A stretch of 64,000 nt of DNA from a bacterium. GTDB taxonomy: Bacteria; Joyebacterota; Joyebacteria; Joyebacterales; Joyebacteraceae. The position numbers were made by a program, and so were the translations under genes. The notes beneath the pieces were generated by a model. It ran no database searches, had not been told where the DNA came from, and worked only from the letters and a program-made list of their open reading frames with translations. Location of the stretch: the NCBI GenBank assembly GCA_025774935.1, contig JALGZK010000001.1, positions 336,266-400,265 of the forward strand, written 5' to 3'. This document shows, piece by piece, positions 42,995 through 52,054 of this stretch; position 1 is the first letter of the stretch, and each line of letters starts with the position of its first letter.

Positions 42995-44028
42995 GCGAGC
43001 CGGCCGACAGCACCGCCGACAGCCCCGCCAGCGGCCCTGCCGACCACGAAGGCGCCGGCACTCCCGCTCGGCGCGAGATCCTGACCATCATCGGACCGAC
43101 TGCCGTCGGCAAGACCGCCGTCGCGCTCCTCGTTGCAGCGGAGCTCGGCGGCGAGATCGTCTCCGCCGACTCCCGACAGGTCTATCGCGGCATGGACGTG
43201 GGCACCGCGAAGCCGGCGCCGGACGAGCGCCGGGCCGTTCAGCACCACCTCATCGACATCGTCGAGCCGTCGGAGACGTACGACGCGGCCCGTTTCGCCC
43301 ACGACGCCGAGGCGGCGATCGTGCGGCTCATCGACGAAGGGCGCGAGCCGATCGTCGTCGGCGGCACCGGGTTCTACCTGACGTCGCTCTTCGAGGGGCT
43401 CTTCGAGGGACCGGGGAGGGACGACCGTATCCGCCGGGAGCTGAAGGCCCGGGCAGAGGCCGAAGGACCCGCCGGACTCCACCGAGCGCTCTCGGAGGTC
43501 GATCCGGTCTCGGCGGAGCGCATCCACCCGAACGACGCGGCGCGAATCGTGCGCGCGCTCGAGGTCCAGATGGCGACCGGTCGGCCGCTCTCCGAGTGGC
43601 AGGCGACCGGAACCCGCGCCCCGGCGTTCTCCGCGTTCTATTGCGGGCTCACGATGGACCGCGACGTGATCTACGAGCGGATCGACGACCGCGTCGACCG
43701 GATGATCGAGGCAGGGCTCGTCGACGAGATCCGGGAGCTCGTTCGGACGGGGCGCCTGAGCCCGGGCATGCCCGCCGCGAGCGCCGTGGGGTATCGGGAG
43801 CTCCTCCCCGTCGTTGCGGCGGACGGAGCGGTGCCCGACGTCTCACCCGGCGACGTCGCCGAAGCCGCGCGCTTCATCAAGAGGAACACGCGGCGGTACG
43901 CCAAGCGTCAGCTGACCTGGTTCTCGGCGCTCGAGGACGTCCAGTGGATCGACGTCGAAGTCACCAGCGTCGAGGGAGCCGCCGCAGCGGTCGTCGAGTA
44001 CTGGCGGGGGAGAGCCGTCGGCGCGTAG
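42991..44028 (+). CDS. miaA: tRNA dimethylallyltransferase
   Basis: Transfers a dimethylallyl group to A37 of tRNAs reading UNN codons; the product is the substrate of MiaB. The 345-residue protein has the P-loop IIGPTAVGKTAV, SADSRQVYRGMDVGTAKP, HHLIDIVEP and VVGGTGFYL. About 30 residues precede the usual start and are Ala/Ser/Pro-rich. The ATG overlaps the mutL stop by 4 bp. The substrate comes from the isoprenoid pathway represented here by ispH. Confidence 0.95.
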   Translation: MSEPADSTADSPASGPADHEGAGTPARREILTIIGPTAVGKTAVALLVAAELGGEIVSADSRQVYRGMDVGTAKPAPDERRAVQHHLIDIVEPSETYDAARFAHDAEAAIVRLIDEGREPIVVGGTGFYLTSLFEGLFEGPGRDDRIRRELKARAEAEGPAGLHRALSEVDPVSAERIHPNDAARIVRALEVQMATGRPLSEWQATGTRAPAFSAFYCGLTMDRDVIYERIDDRVDRMIEAGLVDEIRELVRTGRLSPGMPAASAVGYRELLPVVAADGAVPDVSPGDVAEAARFIKRNTRRYAKRQLTWFSALEDVQWIDVEVTSVEGAAAAVVEYWRGRAVGA

Positions 44029-44050
44029 CCACCCAGCACGCTCTTTGTTA

Positions 44051-44079
44051 TTGACAAGGGATGTGAACATGTGTACAAT
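44051..44079 (+). promoter_or_regulatory. trp operon promoter
   Basis: TTGACA, a 17-bp spacer and TACAAT, the best promoter in the window. The spacer and -10 contain the partly palindromic GAACATGTGTAC, which could be an operator. Transcription would begin near 44086, leaving a leader of about 315 nt before trpE. Confidence 0.85.
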
Positions 44080-44153
44080 CTTATGGTGGCAGTGTAGTAG
44101 CAGGTTCCAGTAGCGGGACGGGCGCCCGGCGCCCGCACGGAGGCACACGGACG

Positions 44154-44267
44154 ATGTTCGGAAGGCCGCGAAGCGGAAGAGACGCAGAGACCTCACGACG
44201 CCGATGGTGGTGGTATTCGAGCACCATAGGGGTGGTGGCCCTCGCGCGTCTCCGCGGCTTCGGATAG
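44154..44267 (+). CDS. trpL: trp operon leader peptide
   Basis: A 37-codon reading frame between the trp promoter and trpE with three consecutive Trp codons at 44205-44213 followed by Tyr (RRRWWWYSS). GGAGG lies about eleven bases before the ATG. Consecutive Trp codons followed by an intrinsic terminator are the hallmark of ribosome-mediated attenuation. ATGGTG (44204-44209) can pair with CACCAT (44222-44227), and GGTGGTGGCC (44231-44240) can pair with the terminator left arm region 44299-44306 with one bulge. Together these offer protector and antiterminator structures. Confidence 0.85.
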   Translation: MFGRPRSGRDAETSRRRWWWYSSTIGVVALARLRGFG

Positions 44268-44300
44268 TCCTTTCGAACTGAGACAGCACTCAATCGACGG

Positions 44301-44333
44301 CCCACCATCCTCTGATGGTGGGTCTTTGTATTT
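44301..44333 (+). terminator. trp attenuator terminator
   Basis: Stem CCCACCATC/GATGGTGGG with a CTCT loop, followed by the U-rich TCTTTGTATTT, about 35 nt after the leader stop and 68 nt before trpE. Its left arm is also complementary over 8 bases to GATGGTGG at the Trp codons (44203-44210). Confidence 0.88.
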
Positions 44334-44400
44334 GGGCGCGGTGGGAGCCGAAGCGGCATGCGCCCACAGGAAACCCCGGGAACCACGGAAGGAACGCACA

Positions 44401-45873
44401 ATGCTGACACCGTCACTCGAAGCGTACCTCGAACAGGTCGGCTCGCGGGAACGTCTGCCGGTCTGCGCCAGGATCCCCGCAGACCTCGAGACCCCCGTCT
44501 CGGCCTTCCTGAAGCTCAAGCCGAACGGAGCGATGTTCCTTCTCGAGAGCGTCGAGCGAGGCATCCAGCTCGGCCGCTACTCGTTCATCGGCGTGTCCCC
44601 GTATGCCACCGTCAGCCTCGTCGGCGACACGGTCGAGATCGAGAGGAGCGGGGAGCTCCGGCGAGTCGCCGTGGATCCCGCCGACCCGTTCTCGCCGATC
44701 CGCGAGGAGTTTGCCGACGAGTCGATCCTCATCGGCGACCACCTTCCCGGTCCGTTCGCTTCGGCCGTCGGATACGTCTCATACGACATCGCCAGGTTCT
44801 TCGAGCGAGTGCCGACACCGGAACACGACGAGCTCGGGCTTCCAGACTACTCCTTCGTGTTCCCCGGGACGCTTCTCGTGTTCGACCACGTGAAGAGCGA
44901 GATCGAGATCCTCGTGCTGCCTCCCGAGGGCGAACCCCGCGCCGCGTACGAGGCGGCGAGGAGTCAGATCGAGCTCCTCCTGGACGCGCTCCGGGGCCCC
45001 CTGCCTCCGGCCGAGGAGGCGGCGACCGACGGAAAGGACACGTCGTTCGATTCGAACATGACGGAGGACGCGTTCAAGGAGAAGGTCGCCGCGGCGAGGG
45101 AGTACATCCTCGCGGGCGACGCTCTGCAGATCGTCCTGTCGCAGCGCCTCCGGGGGAAGAGCGAGACGTCGCCGTTCCAGGTCTACCGCGCGCTCCGGAT
45201 CCTGAACCCGTCACCGTACATGTTCTTCATCGACTTCGGGCGTTTCCAGCTCGTCGGCTCGTCGCCGGAGGTGCTCGTGAAGCTCGAAGGACGGAAGGCC
45301 ACGGTCTCGCCGATAGCCGGCACCAGACCGAGGGGCGGCACGACGGCCGAGGACCACGAGCTCGAGAGGGAGCTTCTCGCCAACGAGAAGGAGAGGGCGG
45401 AGCACGTGATGCTCGTCGACCTCGGGCGCAACGACCTGGGGCGCGTCTGCGAGCTCGGCAGCGTCGTCACGGAGTCCCTGATGGAGGTCGAGAAGTACTC
45501 GCACGTGATGCACATCGTTTCGAGCGTCACCGGGACGCTCCCGTCGGACGTCGACATGTTCGGACTCCTCGGAGCGACGTTCCCGGCGGGAACCGTGTCG
45601 GGTGCGCCGAAGATCCGCGCGATGGAGATCATAAGCGAGCTGGAGGGTGACAAACGCGGCCCCTACGCAGGTGCGGTCGGGTACTTCGGGAGGCAGGGCG
45701 ACATGGACATGTGCATCACCATCCGCACGCTCATCGTGAGAGGCAACGAGTACTTCGCGCAGACGGGGGCGGGGATCGTGGCCGACTCCGATCCGGACTT
45801 CGAGTACGAGGAGACCCTGAGCAAGATCCGGGCGCTCCTCAAAGCGATCTCGATCGCCGAGAAAGGGCTCTGA
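44401..45873 (+). CDS. trpE: Anthranilate synthase component I
   Basis: Converts chorismate to anthranilate with ammonia from TrpG. The 490-residue product has the Trp-feedback motif LLES (residues 47-50) and the catalytic segments SPEVLVKLEG, AGTRPRGGT, DLGRNDLGR, YSHVMHIVS and FPAGTVSGAPKIRA. It is the first gene of a complete trp operon. ATG with AAGGAACG upstream. Feedback at the enzyme and attenuation at the leader are both predicted. Confidence 0.97.
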   Translation: MLTPSLEAYLEQVGSRERLPVCARIPADLETPVSAFLKLKPNGAMFLLESVERGIQLGRYSFIGVSPYATVSLVGDTVEIERSGELRRVAVDPADPFSPIREEFADESILIGDHLPGPFASAVGYVSYDIARFFERVPTPEHDELGLPDYSFVFPGTLLVFDHVKSEIEILVLPPEGEPRAAYEAARSQIELLLDALRGPLPPAEEAATDGKDTSFDSNMTEDAFKEKVAAAREYILAGDALQIVLSQRLRGKSETSPFQVYRALRILNPSPYMFFIDFGRFQLVGSSPEVLVKLEGRKATVSPIAGTRPRGGTTAEDHELERELLANEKERAEHVMLVDLGRNDLGRVCELGSVVTESLMEVEKYSHVMHIVSSVTGTLPSDVDMFGLLGATFPAGTVSGAPKIRAMEIISELEGDKRGPYAGAVGYFGRQGDMDMCITIRTLIVRGNEYFAQTGAGIVADSDPDFEYEETLSKIRALLKAISIAEKGL

Positions 45874-45875
45874 CC

Positions 45876-46445
45876 ATGCACCTTATCATCGACAACTACG
45901 ATTCGTTCACGTTCAACATCGTTCAGGCCATCGGCGAGATGGGCGCAGAGGTGGAGGTCCGCCGGAACGACCGCATCGGGGTGGAGGAAGTGGAGGCCAT
46001 GAAGCCGGCGTCGATCATCATCTCTCCGGGACCGGGAAGACCGAGCGACGCCGGGGTGTCCGTCGAGCTCATCACCAGGCTCGCCGAAAGGCTGCCGATA
46101 CTCGGAGTGTGCCTCGGGCACCAGTGCATCGTCGAGGCCTTCGGCGGGAAGATCGAACGCGCGAGCCGAGTCATGCACGGCAAGGTGTCCCGGGTCTACC
46201 ACGACGGGAGGACGATCTACGACGGCCTGACGAATCCGTTCACGGCCACGAGGTACCACTCCCTGATCGTCCGCGAGGAAGAGGTCCCCGAAGCGCTCGA
46301 GGTGTCGGCGTACACCTCGGAAGGCGAGATCATGGGAGTCCGGCTGAAGGACGGGATGGTCGAGGGAGTGCAGTTCCATCCCGAGTCGATACTGTCGGTC
46401 GAGGGAAAGAGGCTGCTCCTGAACTTCCTCCAGGCGACGGAGTGA
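45876..46445 (+). CDS. trpG: Anthranilate synthase component II (glutamine amidotransferase)
   Basis: Class I glutamine amidotransferase of 189 residues that supplies ammonia to TrpE. The nucleophile Cys is in GVCLGHQ and the His/Glu pair in VQFHPESI; the oxyanion segment is SPGPGRPSDAG. It could also serve para-aminobenzoate synthase, as in other bacteria. ATG 2 bp after the trpE stop. It is separate from trpD, not fused. Confidence 0.95.
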   Translation: MHLIIDNYDSFTFNIVQAIGEMGAEVEVRRNDRIGVEEVEAMKPASIIISPGPGRPSDAGVSVELITRLAERLPILGVCLGHQCIVEAFGGKIERASRVMHGKVSRVYHDGRTIYDGLTNPFTATRYHSLIVREEEVPEALEVSAYTSEGEIMGVRLKDGMVEGVQFHPESILSVEGKRLLLNFLQATE

Positions 46446-46480
46446 GACCCGCATCAGGAGACGAGCGCGAGGAGGCAACG

Positions 46481-47509
46481 GTGGCACTGGAGACCCTCGA
46501 GAGGCTGATGCGGCACGAAGACCTCTCAACAGAAGAAGCGGGGGCCCTGATGGACGCGATCATGTCCGGTCGACTCCGGAACACCGAGATCGCTGCCGTC
46601 CTGACGGCCCTCCGGATGAAGGGCGAGACCGTAGGCGAGATCGCGGGGTTCGCCCGCGCCATGAGAAAGAACGCGGTCAGGGTCGCGCCGAGGCGGAACG
46701 GCCTCGTCGACACCTGCGGAACGGGTGGGGACGCGCGTCAGACGTTCAACGTCTCGACCGCGACGGCGCTCGTGTCCGCCGCCATGGGAGTCGGCGTTGC
46801 GAAGCACGGCAACCGCGCCGTCTCTTCGAAGTGCGGGAGCGCGGACGTGCTCGAGGCTCTCGGCGTCAACATCGAGCTCGGACCGGAGTCGGTGGCGAAG
46901 CTCATCGACAACGTCGGGATCGGGTTCCTGTTCGCTCCCAAGCATCACCCGGCGATGAAGCACGCCGCCCCCGTGAGGAGGGAACTCGGAGTGAGGACCA
47001 TCTTCAACGTGCTCGGCCCGCTCACGAACCCGGCGGGGGTCAAGCGCCAGCTCATCGGCGTGTTCAGGGAGGACCTGACGGACGTCATCTGCCGCGTGCT
47101 TCGACAGATGGGGGCGGAGAGAGCGTTCGTCGTCCACGGCGCCGACGGGACCGACGAGGTGTCGATCACGGGCGTCACGCACGTCAGCGAACTCAAGGAA
47201 GGCAGGGTGCGCAGCTTCGAGTTCACTCCCGAGGAGGCGGGTCTCGAGCGGGCCCGGCCCTCCGAGATCGCCGGCGGCACGGCTGACGAGAACGCGGCGT
47301 TCATCCTGGGCATCATGAACGGCGACGGGGGCGCGCGTCGGGACGCCGTCCTCCTGAACGCCGGTTTCGTCGCGGTGCTCGCGGACCGCGCGAAGGACGT
47401 GCCGGAGGGAGTGAGCCTAGCTCGGAAGGCGATCGCATCCGGGAAGGCGCTCGAGCTCCTGAGCGCGCTGCGAGAGTCGTCGCAGTCGCTCGAAGGAGGG
47501 GTGTCGTGA
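46481..47509 (+). CDS. trpD: Anthranilate phosphoribosyltransferase
   Basis: Transfers phosphoribose to anthranilate. The 342-residue product has the PRPP-binding DTCGTGGDARQTFNVST, KHGNRAVSSKCGSADVLEALG (in two parts: KHGNRAVSS and GSADVLEALG) and NPAGVKRQLIGV. The GTG at 46481 is chosen because GGAGG lies seven bases upstream and it gives the normal N-terminus; a GTG at 46442 overlapping the trpG stop would add 13 residues. Confidence 0.95.
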   Translation: MALETLERLMRHEDLSTEEAGALMDAIMSGRLRNTEIAAVLTALRMKGETVGEIAGFARAMRKNAVRVAPRRNGLVDTCGTGGDARQTFNVSTATALVSAAMGVGVAKHGNRAVSSKCGSADVLEALGVNIELGPESVAKLIDNVGIGFLFAPKHHPAMKHAAPVRRELGVRTIFNVLGPLTNPAGVKRQLIGVFREDLTDVICRVLRQMGAERAFVVHGADGTDEVSITGVTHVSELKEGRVRSFEFTPEEAGLERARPSEIAGGTADENAAFILGIMNGDGGARRDAVLLNAGFVAVLADRAKDVPEGVSLARKAIASGKALELLSALRESSQSLEGGVS

Positions 47510-48315
47510 AGACCTTCCTCGAGAGGGTGGTGGAAGCGAAGAGAGTAGAGGTCGCGCACAAGAGGTGCATTCGGCCCGAGGGGGAGCTCGAGCACCGGTC
47601 ATCGCTCCGGCCGGTGCGGGACTTCCGGCGTGCGATCTCGGGTCCGGAGGCGATCATCGCGGAGATCAAACGGCGCTCCCCGAGCGTGCCGGCCTTCCGG
47701 CAGAGCGCGCCCACCGAGCACCTCGCTGCCGTCTACGAGGCAAATGGTGCGAGCGCCATCTCGATCGTCACGGATTGGCAGAACTTCGGTTCGTCGCTTG
47801 CCGATGTCGCCCGCGCGCGGGGTGTCTCGGCGCTCCCCGTCCTCGTTAAGGACTTCATCTTCGACCGCTACCAGGTGGTCGAGGCGAGGGCAGCGGGGGC
47901 GGACGCCGTTCTCCTCATCGCCCGGATCCTCTCGGCCGACGAACTCGCCTCGCTTCTTGAGCTCGCGCACGGTCTCGGGATGGCCGCTCTCGTGGAGTGC
48001 CACGACGAAGACGACGTGGGGAAGGCGGTCGCCTCCGGCGCCGGTGTCATCGGGGTAAACAACCGCGACCTGTCCACCTTCGAGGTCTCGCTCGAAACCA
48101 CGAGAGAGCTCACGCCGAAGATCCCGCGGGACGCGATCCGAGTGGCCGAAAGCGGGATCCGATGCCGCCGGGACGTCGAGGCACTCGCGGCGATGGGCGT
48201 GAACGCCTTTCTCGTGGGCGGCGTGCTCCTCGACTCGGAGGACCCGGGCGCGAAGCTCCGCGAGCTCGCCGGCAGCGAGGCACCGCCGATGGGCGAGACG
48301 GGAGGGACCGCGTGA
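47506..48315 (+). CDS. trpC: Indole-3-glycerol-phosphate synthase
   Basis: TIM-barrel enzyme closing the indole ring. The 269-residue product has AEIKRRSPS, VLVKDFIFDRYQV, LVECHDEDD, GVNNRDLSTFEV and AESGIR, covering the catalytic lysines and glutamates. GTG start overlapping trpD by 4 bp. It is not fused to trpF, unlike E. coli. Confidence 0.95.
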   Translation: MKTFLERVVEAKRVEVAHKRCIRPEGELEHRSSLRPVRDFRRAISGPEAIIAEIKRRSPSVPAFRQSAPTEHLAAVYEANGASAISIVTDWQNFGSSLADVARARGVSALPVLVKDFIFDRYQVVEARAAGADAVLLIARILSADELASLLELAHGLGMAALVECHDEDDVGKAVASGAGVIGVNNRDLSTFEVSLETTRELTPKIPRDAIRVAESGIRCRRDVEALAAMGVNAFLVGGVLLDSEDPGAKLRELAGSEAPPMGETGGTA

Positions 48316-48938
48316 TGCCGACCAGGATCAAGGTCTGCGGACTCACGTCACCGGAGGACGCCATCCTCTGCGAGGCGCTCGGAGTGGAGTTCCTCGGCGT
48401 GATCTTCGCCGAGAGCAAGAGGCGCGTGACGCCGGCCAGGGCCGCCGAGATCCGGCAGGCTGTCCCGCACGCGTGTCTCGTCGGCGTCTTCGCGGACGAG
48501 GACCCCGCGACCGTGAGTGCGACGGCGGAGGCGGTGGGACTCAACATGATCCAGCTTCACGGCGACGAGACGCCGGACTACTGCGCCGCGCTTCGGGCGC
48601 TCACGCCGCTTCCGATCGTGAAGGCCTTCCGGAACGGGGCGATTCCTGACCCTGAAGAGCTCGCAGAGTACGAGACGGTGCGCTACATCCTCCTCGACCT
48701 GGACAAGTCGAATCCGGAACGGGGAGGCGGGATCGAGGAACTGCGGTCTCGTGCGGCGACGGCCGCCCGGGCCGGCCACCGGGTCTTCCTCGCCGGTGCA
48801 CTCGATCCCGAAAACGTGCGGGAGGCGATCGAGGAGGTCCGGCCGTTCTGCGTCGACGTCGCGAGCGGCGTGGAGCGCGAGCCGGGCGCCAAGGACCGCG
48901 ACACGCTGAGACGTTTCGTCACGGAGGTGCGGGGATGA
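48315..48938 (+). CDS. trpF: Phosphoribosylanthranilate isomerase
   Basis: Amadori isomerase of 207 residues. The catalytic cysteine is in [10 protein letters not shown] and the aspartate in YILLDLDKS; the phosphate-binding segments are [11 protein letters not shown] and VDVASGVE. The ATG shares a base with the trpC stop (TGATG), and a GTG one codon earlier is possible. The end overlaps trpB by 4 bp. Confidence 0.94.
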   Translation: MPTRIKVCGLTSPEDAILCEALGVEFLGVIFAESKRRVTPARAAEIRQAVPHACLVGVFADEDPATVSATAEAVGLNMIQLHGDETPDYCAALRALTPLPIVKAFRNGAIPDPEELAEYETVRYILLDLDKSNPERGGGIEELRSRAATAARAGHRVFLAGALDPENVREAIEEVRPFCVDVASGVEREPGAKDRDTLRRFVTEVRG

Positions 48939-50128
48939 GCGACGGGACCCGAGGCGGCGGGAGGTTCGGCAGGTACGGCGGACGCTTCGTGCCCGAGACA
49001 CTCATGTCGTGTCTTCTGGATCTCGAGCGGGAGTACGCGGCCGCGACGGAGGACGAGTCCTTCCGGGCCGAGCTTGCCGAGCTCCTGCGGCTCTACTCGG
49101 GGAGGCCGACGCCGCTCTATCCCGCGGAGAACCTCAGCAGGGAGTGCGGCGGCAGGGCGAGGATCTACCTCAAGCGGGAGGACCTCAACCACACCGGCGC
49201 CCACAAGATCAACAACTGCCTCGGCCAGGTGCTCCTCGCCAGGCGGATGGGGAAGCGACGCATCGTGGCGGAGACGGGCGCCGGCCAGCACGGGGTCGCG
49301 ACCGCCGCCGTCGCTGCGCGGTTCCGGATGGACTGCACGATCTACATGGGAGAGCTCGACATGGAGCGCCAGCGGCCGAACGTCGTCCGGATGCGTCTCC
49401 TGGGAGCCGAGGTCGTGCCGACGGCGAGCGGCAGCCGCACGCTCAAGGACGCCACGAACGACGCGATCCGCGACTGGGTGACGAACGTCCGGAACACCCA
49501 TTACATCATCGGCTCGACCGTCGGACCGCACCCGTACCCGACTATCGTGAGGGACTTCCAGGCCGTGATCGGCCGAGAGGCGCGCGAGCAGATCCTCGAG
49601 GCCGAGGACCGGCTCCCGTCCGTCATCGTAGCGTGCGTGGGCGGCGGATCGAACGCGCTCGGTATCTTCTCGGCCTTCCTCGGGGACGAGGACGTGGCGC
49701 TCATCGGCGTGGAGGCGGGCGGTTCGCCCGACGGCCACGCGGCCGCTCTCTGCGAGGGGACGCCGGGCGTGCTTCACGGTTCGTACAGCTACCTCATGCA
49801 GGACGACGACGGCCAGGTGGAGCTCGCGCACTCGATCGCCCCGGGCCTCGACTACCCGGGCGTCGGCCCCGAGCACAGCTTCCTCATGGACAGCGGGCGC
49901 GTCACGTACGCCCGCGTGCCAGACCGGGAGGCCCTGGCCGCGTTCTCCGACCTCTCCAGGCTCGAGGGGATCATCCCGGCGCTCGAACCGTGCCACGCCC
50001 TCGCGTTCACGCGGAAGATGCTCGCAGACCGAACGGACGGCGACGACGTCGTAATCGTCAACCTCTCGGGCAGGGGCGACAAGGACATCGATGCCGTAAC
50101 GGACCTGATCGAAGACCTGACGGAGTGA
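48935..50128 (+). CDS. trpB: Tryptophan synthase beta chain
   Basis: PLP enzyme that joins indole and serine. The 397-residue product has PLP-Lys91 in [17 protein letters not shown], the phosphate-binding VGGGSNALG, and [13 protein letters not shown] at the N-terminus, which identifies the TrpB1 type partnered with TrpA. ATG overlapping the trpF stop. Confidence 0.97.
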   Translation: MSDGTRGGGRFGRYGGRFVPETLMSCLLDLEREYAAATEDESFRAELAELLRLYSGRPTPLYPAENLSRECGGRARIYLKREDLNHTGAHKINNCLGQVLLARRMGKRRIVAETGAGQHGVATAAVAARFRMDCTIYMGELDMERQRPNVVRMRLLGAEVVPTASGSRTLKDATNDAIRDWVTNVRNTHYIIGSTVGPHPYPTIVRDFQAVIGREAREQILEAEDRLPSVIVACVGGGSNALGIFSAFLGDEDVALIGVEAGGSPDGHAAALCEGTPGVLHGSYSYLMQDDDGQVELAHSIAPGLDYPGVGPEHSFLMDSGRVTYARVPDREALAAFSDLSRLEGIIPALEPCHALAFTRKMLADRTDGDDVVIVNLSGRGDKDIDAVTDLIEDLTE

Positions 50129-50130
50129 CC

Positions 50131-50922
50131 ATGCTGCGGGAACTCACACGCTCGATGAGAGAGGCGGGGGAGAAGGCGCTCGTTGCGTTCCTCACGGCGG
50201 GGTACCCAGACGAGGAGACGTTCCTGCGCCTCCTCGACGCGGCGTCCCGGGCGGGCTGTCAGATCATCGAGATCGGCATCCCCTTCTCGGATCCGATCGC
50301 CGACGGCCCGGTCATCCAGGAGTCGTCGAAGCGGGCGCTCGACGGTGGAATGACACTCCGGAAGGCGCTCGCGCTCGCCGGGCGAGCATCCGAAACGAAC
50401 CCCTCGGCGCTCGTCTTCATGAGCTACGTGAACCCCATCCTGAGGATGGGTGTCGAGCGGTTCGCGGAAGAGGCGAGCCGCGCCGGCGTCTCGGGCGTGG
50501 TCGTCCCCGACGTGCCCTTCGAGGAGTCGCCCGACATCCGTTGCACCCTCGGGAAGAGCGGGATCACGTTCGTCGATCTCGTCGCGCCGACCTCGAGCGA
50601 GGACCGAGTCGCGAGCATCGCCGAAGGAGCGGACGGCTTCCTGTATCTGGTGTCGCTCACCGGCGTCACCGGCGTCCGCTCGGCCCTCTCGGGGGAGCTC
50701 GGCGACTTCGTGCAGCGCGTGCGCGCGCACACCGACGTCCCGCTCTACGTGGGGTTCGGCATCTCGGGCCCAGAGCTCGCCGCGCAGGCGGCCGAGCACG
50801 CGGACGGGGTCATCATAGGCAGTGCCATCATACGGATCGTCCAGTCGTCGGAGACGAGCGACGAGGCCGTCGAGAACGTCAGGTCCTTCCTGACGGACGT
50901 GAAGCGGGCAATCGCAAGGTAG
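50131..50922 (+). CDS. trpA: Tryptophan synthase alpha chain
   Basis: Cleaves indole-glycerol phosphate and channels indole to TrpB. The 263-residue barrel has Glu47 (IIEIGIPFSDP) and Asp58 (ADGPVIQ), matching the two catalytic acids, and FGISGPE near the phosphate site. ATG 2 bp after the trpB stop. Its stop is 15 bp before aroF, so the trp transcript probably continues into the shikimate genes. Confidence 0.96.
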   Translation: MLRELTRSMREAGEKALVAFLTAGYPDEETFLRLLDAASRAGCQIIEIGIPFSDPIADGPVIQESSKRALDGGMTLRKALALAGRASETNPSALVFMSYVNPILRMGVERFAEEASRAGVSGVVVPDVPFEESPDIRCTLGKSGITFVDLVAPTSSEDRVASIAEGADGFLYLVSLTGVTGVRSALSGELGDFVQRVRAHTDVPLYVGFGISGPELAAQAAEHADGVIIGSAIIRIVQSSETSDEAVENVRSFLTDVKRAIAR

Positions 50923-50937
50923 GGGGAGGAACCACCC

Positions 50938-51966
50938 ATGATGATCGTCGTTATGAAACGGAACGCTCAGTTCTCCGAGATCGGGAGCGTCATCCGGAAG
51001 CTCGAAGCGCGCGGGCTCAGAGCGCACCCGTCCAGAGGGAAGGACCAGACGATCATCGGGGTGATCGGGGCGAAGGGCGACTCGGAGCTCGCGGACGTGG
51101 GGATGCTGCCCGGAGTTGCGCAGATCGTGCCGGTCACGAAGTCGTTCAAGCTCGTCAGCCGCGATTTCAAGCCGGAGCCCACGGTCGTCAAGGTGAACGG
51201 AGTCTCGGTCGGAGGCGACGAGTTCATCGTGATGGCGGGGCCGTGTGCGGTGGAGACGCCGGAGCAGGTCCTGGCGGCGGCCAGGGCCGTGCGCGATGCG
51301 GGCGCGCGCGTCCTCCGCGGCGGCGCCTTCAAGCCGAGGACGTCGCCGTACAGCTTCCAGGGACTGGGCGAGGAGGGTCTGAGGATCCTGCGCGACGCCA
51401 AGCGGGAGACGGGGCTCTCGATCGTGACCGAGGTCATCTCTCCGGAGCTCGTGCCGCTCGTGTGCGAGTACGCGGACATCCTCCAGATCGGAGCCCGCAA
51501 CATGCAGAATTACGCGCTCCTTCAGGCGGTGGGCGAGGCGAGGAAGCCGGTGCTTCTGAAGCGGGGGATGATGAGCCTCATCGAGGAGCTCCTGCTGGCG
51601 GCTGAGTACATCCTGTCGCACGGGAACAGCCAGGTGATGCTGTGCGAGCGCGGGATCCGGACGTTCGAGAAGGCGACCCGCAACACGCTCGACATATCGG
51701 CGGTCGCGGTGATCAAGGAGAACTGCCACCTCCCGGTGATCGTCGACCCGAGCCACTCGACGGGGCACCGGCCGTACGTGACGCCCGTCGCGAGGGCCGC
51801 CGTCGCGGCCGGGGCGGACGGGATCATCGTCGAGGTGCACCCTTCTCCGGAGGAGGCTCTGGCTGACGGGGCGCAGAGCCTTACACCGGAGCTCTTCAGG
51901 GAGCTCATGGACGAGCTCCGTCCGATCGTCAACGCGATGGGACGGAGTCTGGCCCCGCCCGTCTGA
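50938..51966 (+). CDS. aroF: 3-deoxy-7-phosphoheptulonate (DAHP) synthase, type I-beta with N-terminal regulatory domain
   Basis: First step of the shikimate pathway, from PEP and erythrose 4-phosphate. Residues 1-70 form the ferredoxin-like regulatory domain of Thermotoga-type DAHP synthases (MMIVVMKRNA..., IIGVIGAKGD). The barrel follows with MAGPCAVET, RGGAFKPRTSPYSFQG, LQIGARNMQN, LLKRGMM and VIVDPSHSTGH. 342 residues. ATG after AGGGGGAGGAACC. It heads the aro section and is probably co-transcribed with trp. Confidence 0.95.
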   Translation: MMIVVMKRNAQFSEIGSVIRKLEARGLRAHPSRGKDQTIIGVIGAKGDSELADVGMLPGVAQIVPVTKSFKLVSRDFKPEPTVVKVNGVSVGGDEFIVMAGPCAVETPEQVLAAARAVRDAGARVLRGGAFKPRTSPYSFQGLGEEGLRILRDAKRETGLSIVTEVISPELVPLVCEYADILQIGARNMQNYALLQAVGEARKPVLLKRGMMSLIEELLLAAEYILSHGNSQVMLCERGIRTFEKATRNTLDISAVAVIKENCHLPVIVDPSHSTGHRPYVTPVARAAVAAGADGIIVEVHPSPEEALADGAQSLTPELFRELMDELRPIVNAMGRSLAPPV

Positions 51967-52054
51967 GGGCGGTGCTGGAGCGGGGGACGCCGCGGGCACG
52001 TCGGTCAGCGAGACGAGCACCGCGAGCGCGTGCGACGAAGATGAGGTCGGAACG

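Noticed and set aside
51969-52023. 8-bp inverted repeat before aroA as a terminator or operator
   Set aside because: The arms are 39 bases apart without a U tract, which is weak evidence in GC-rich DNA.
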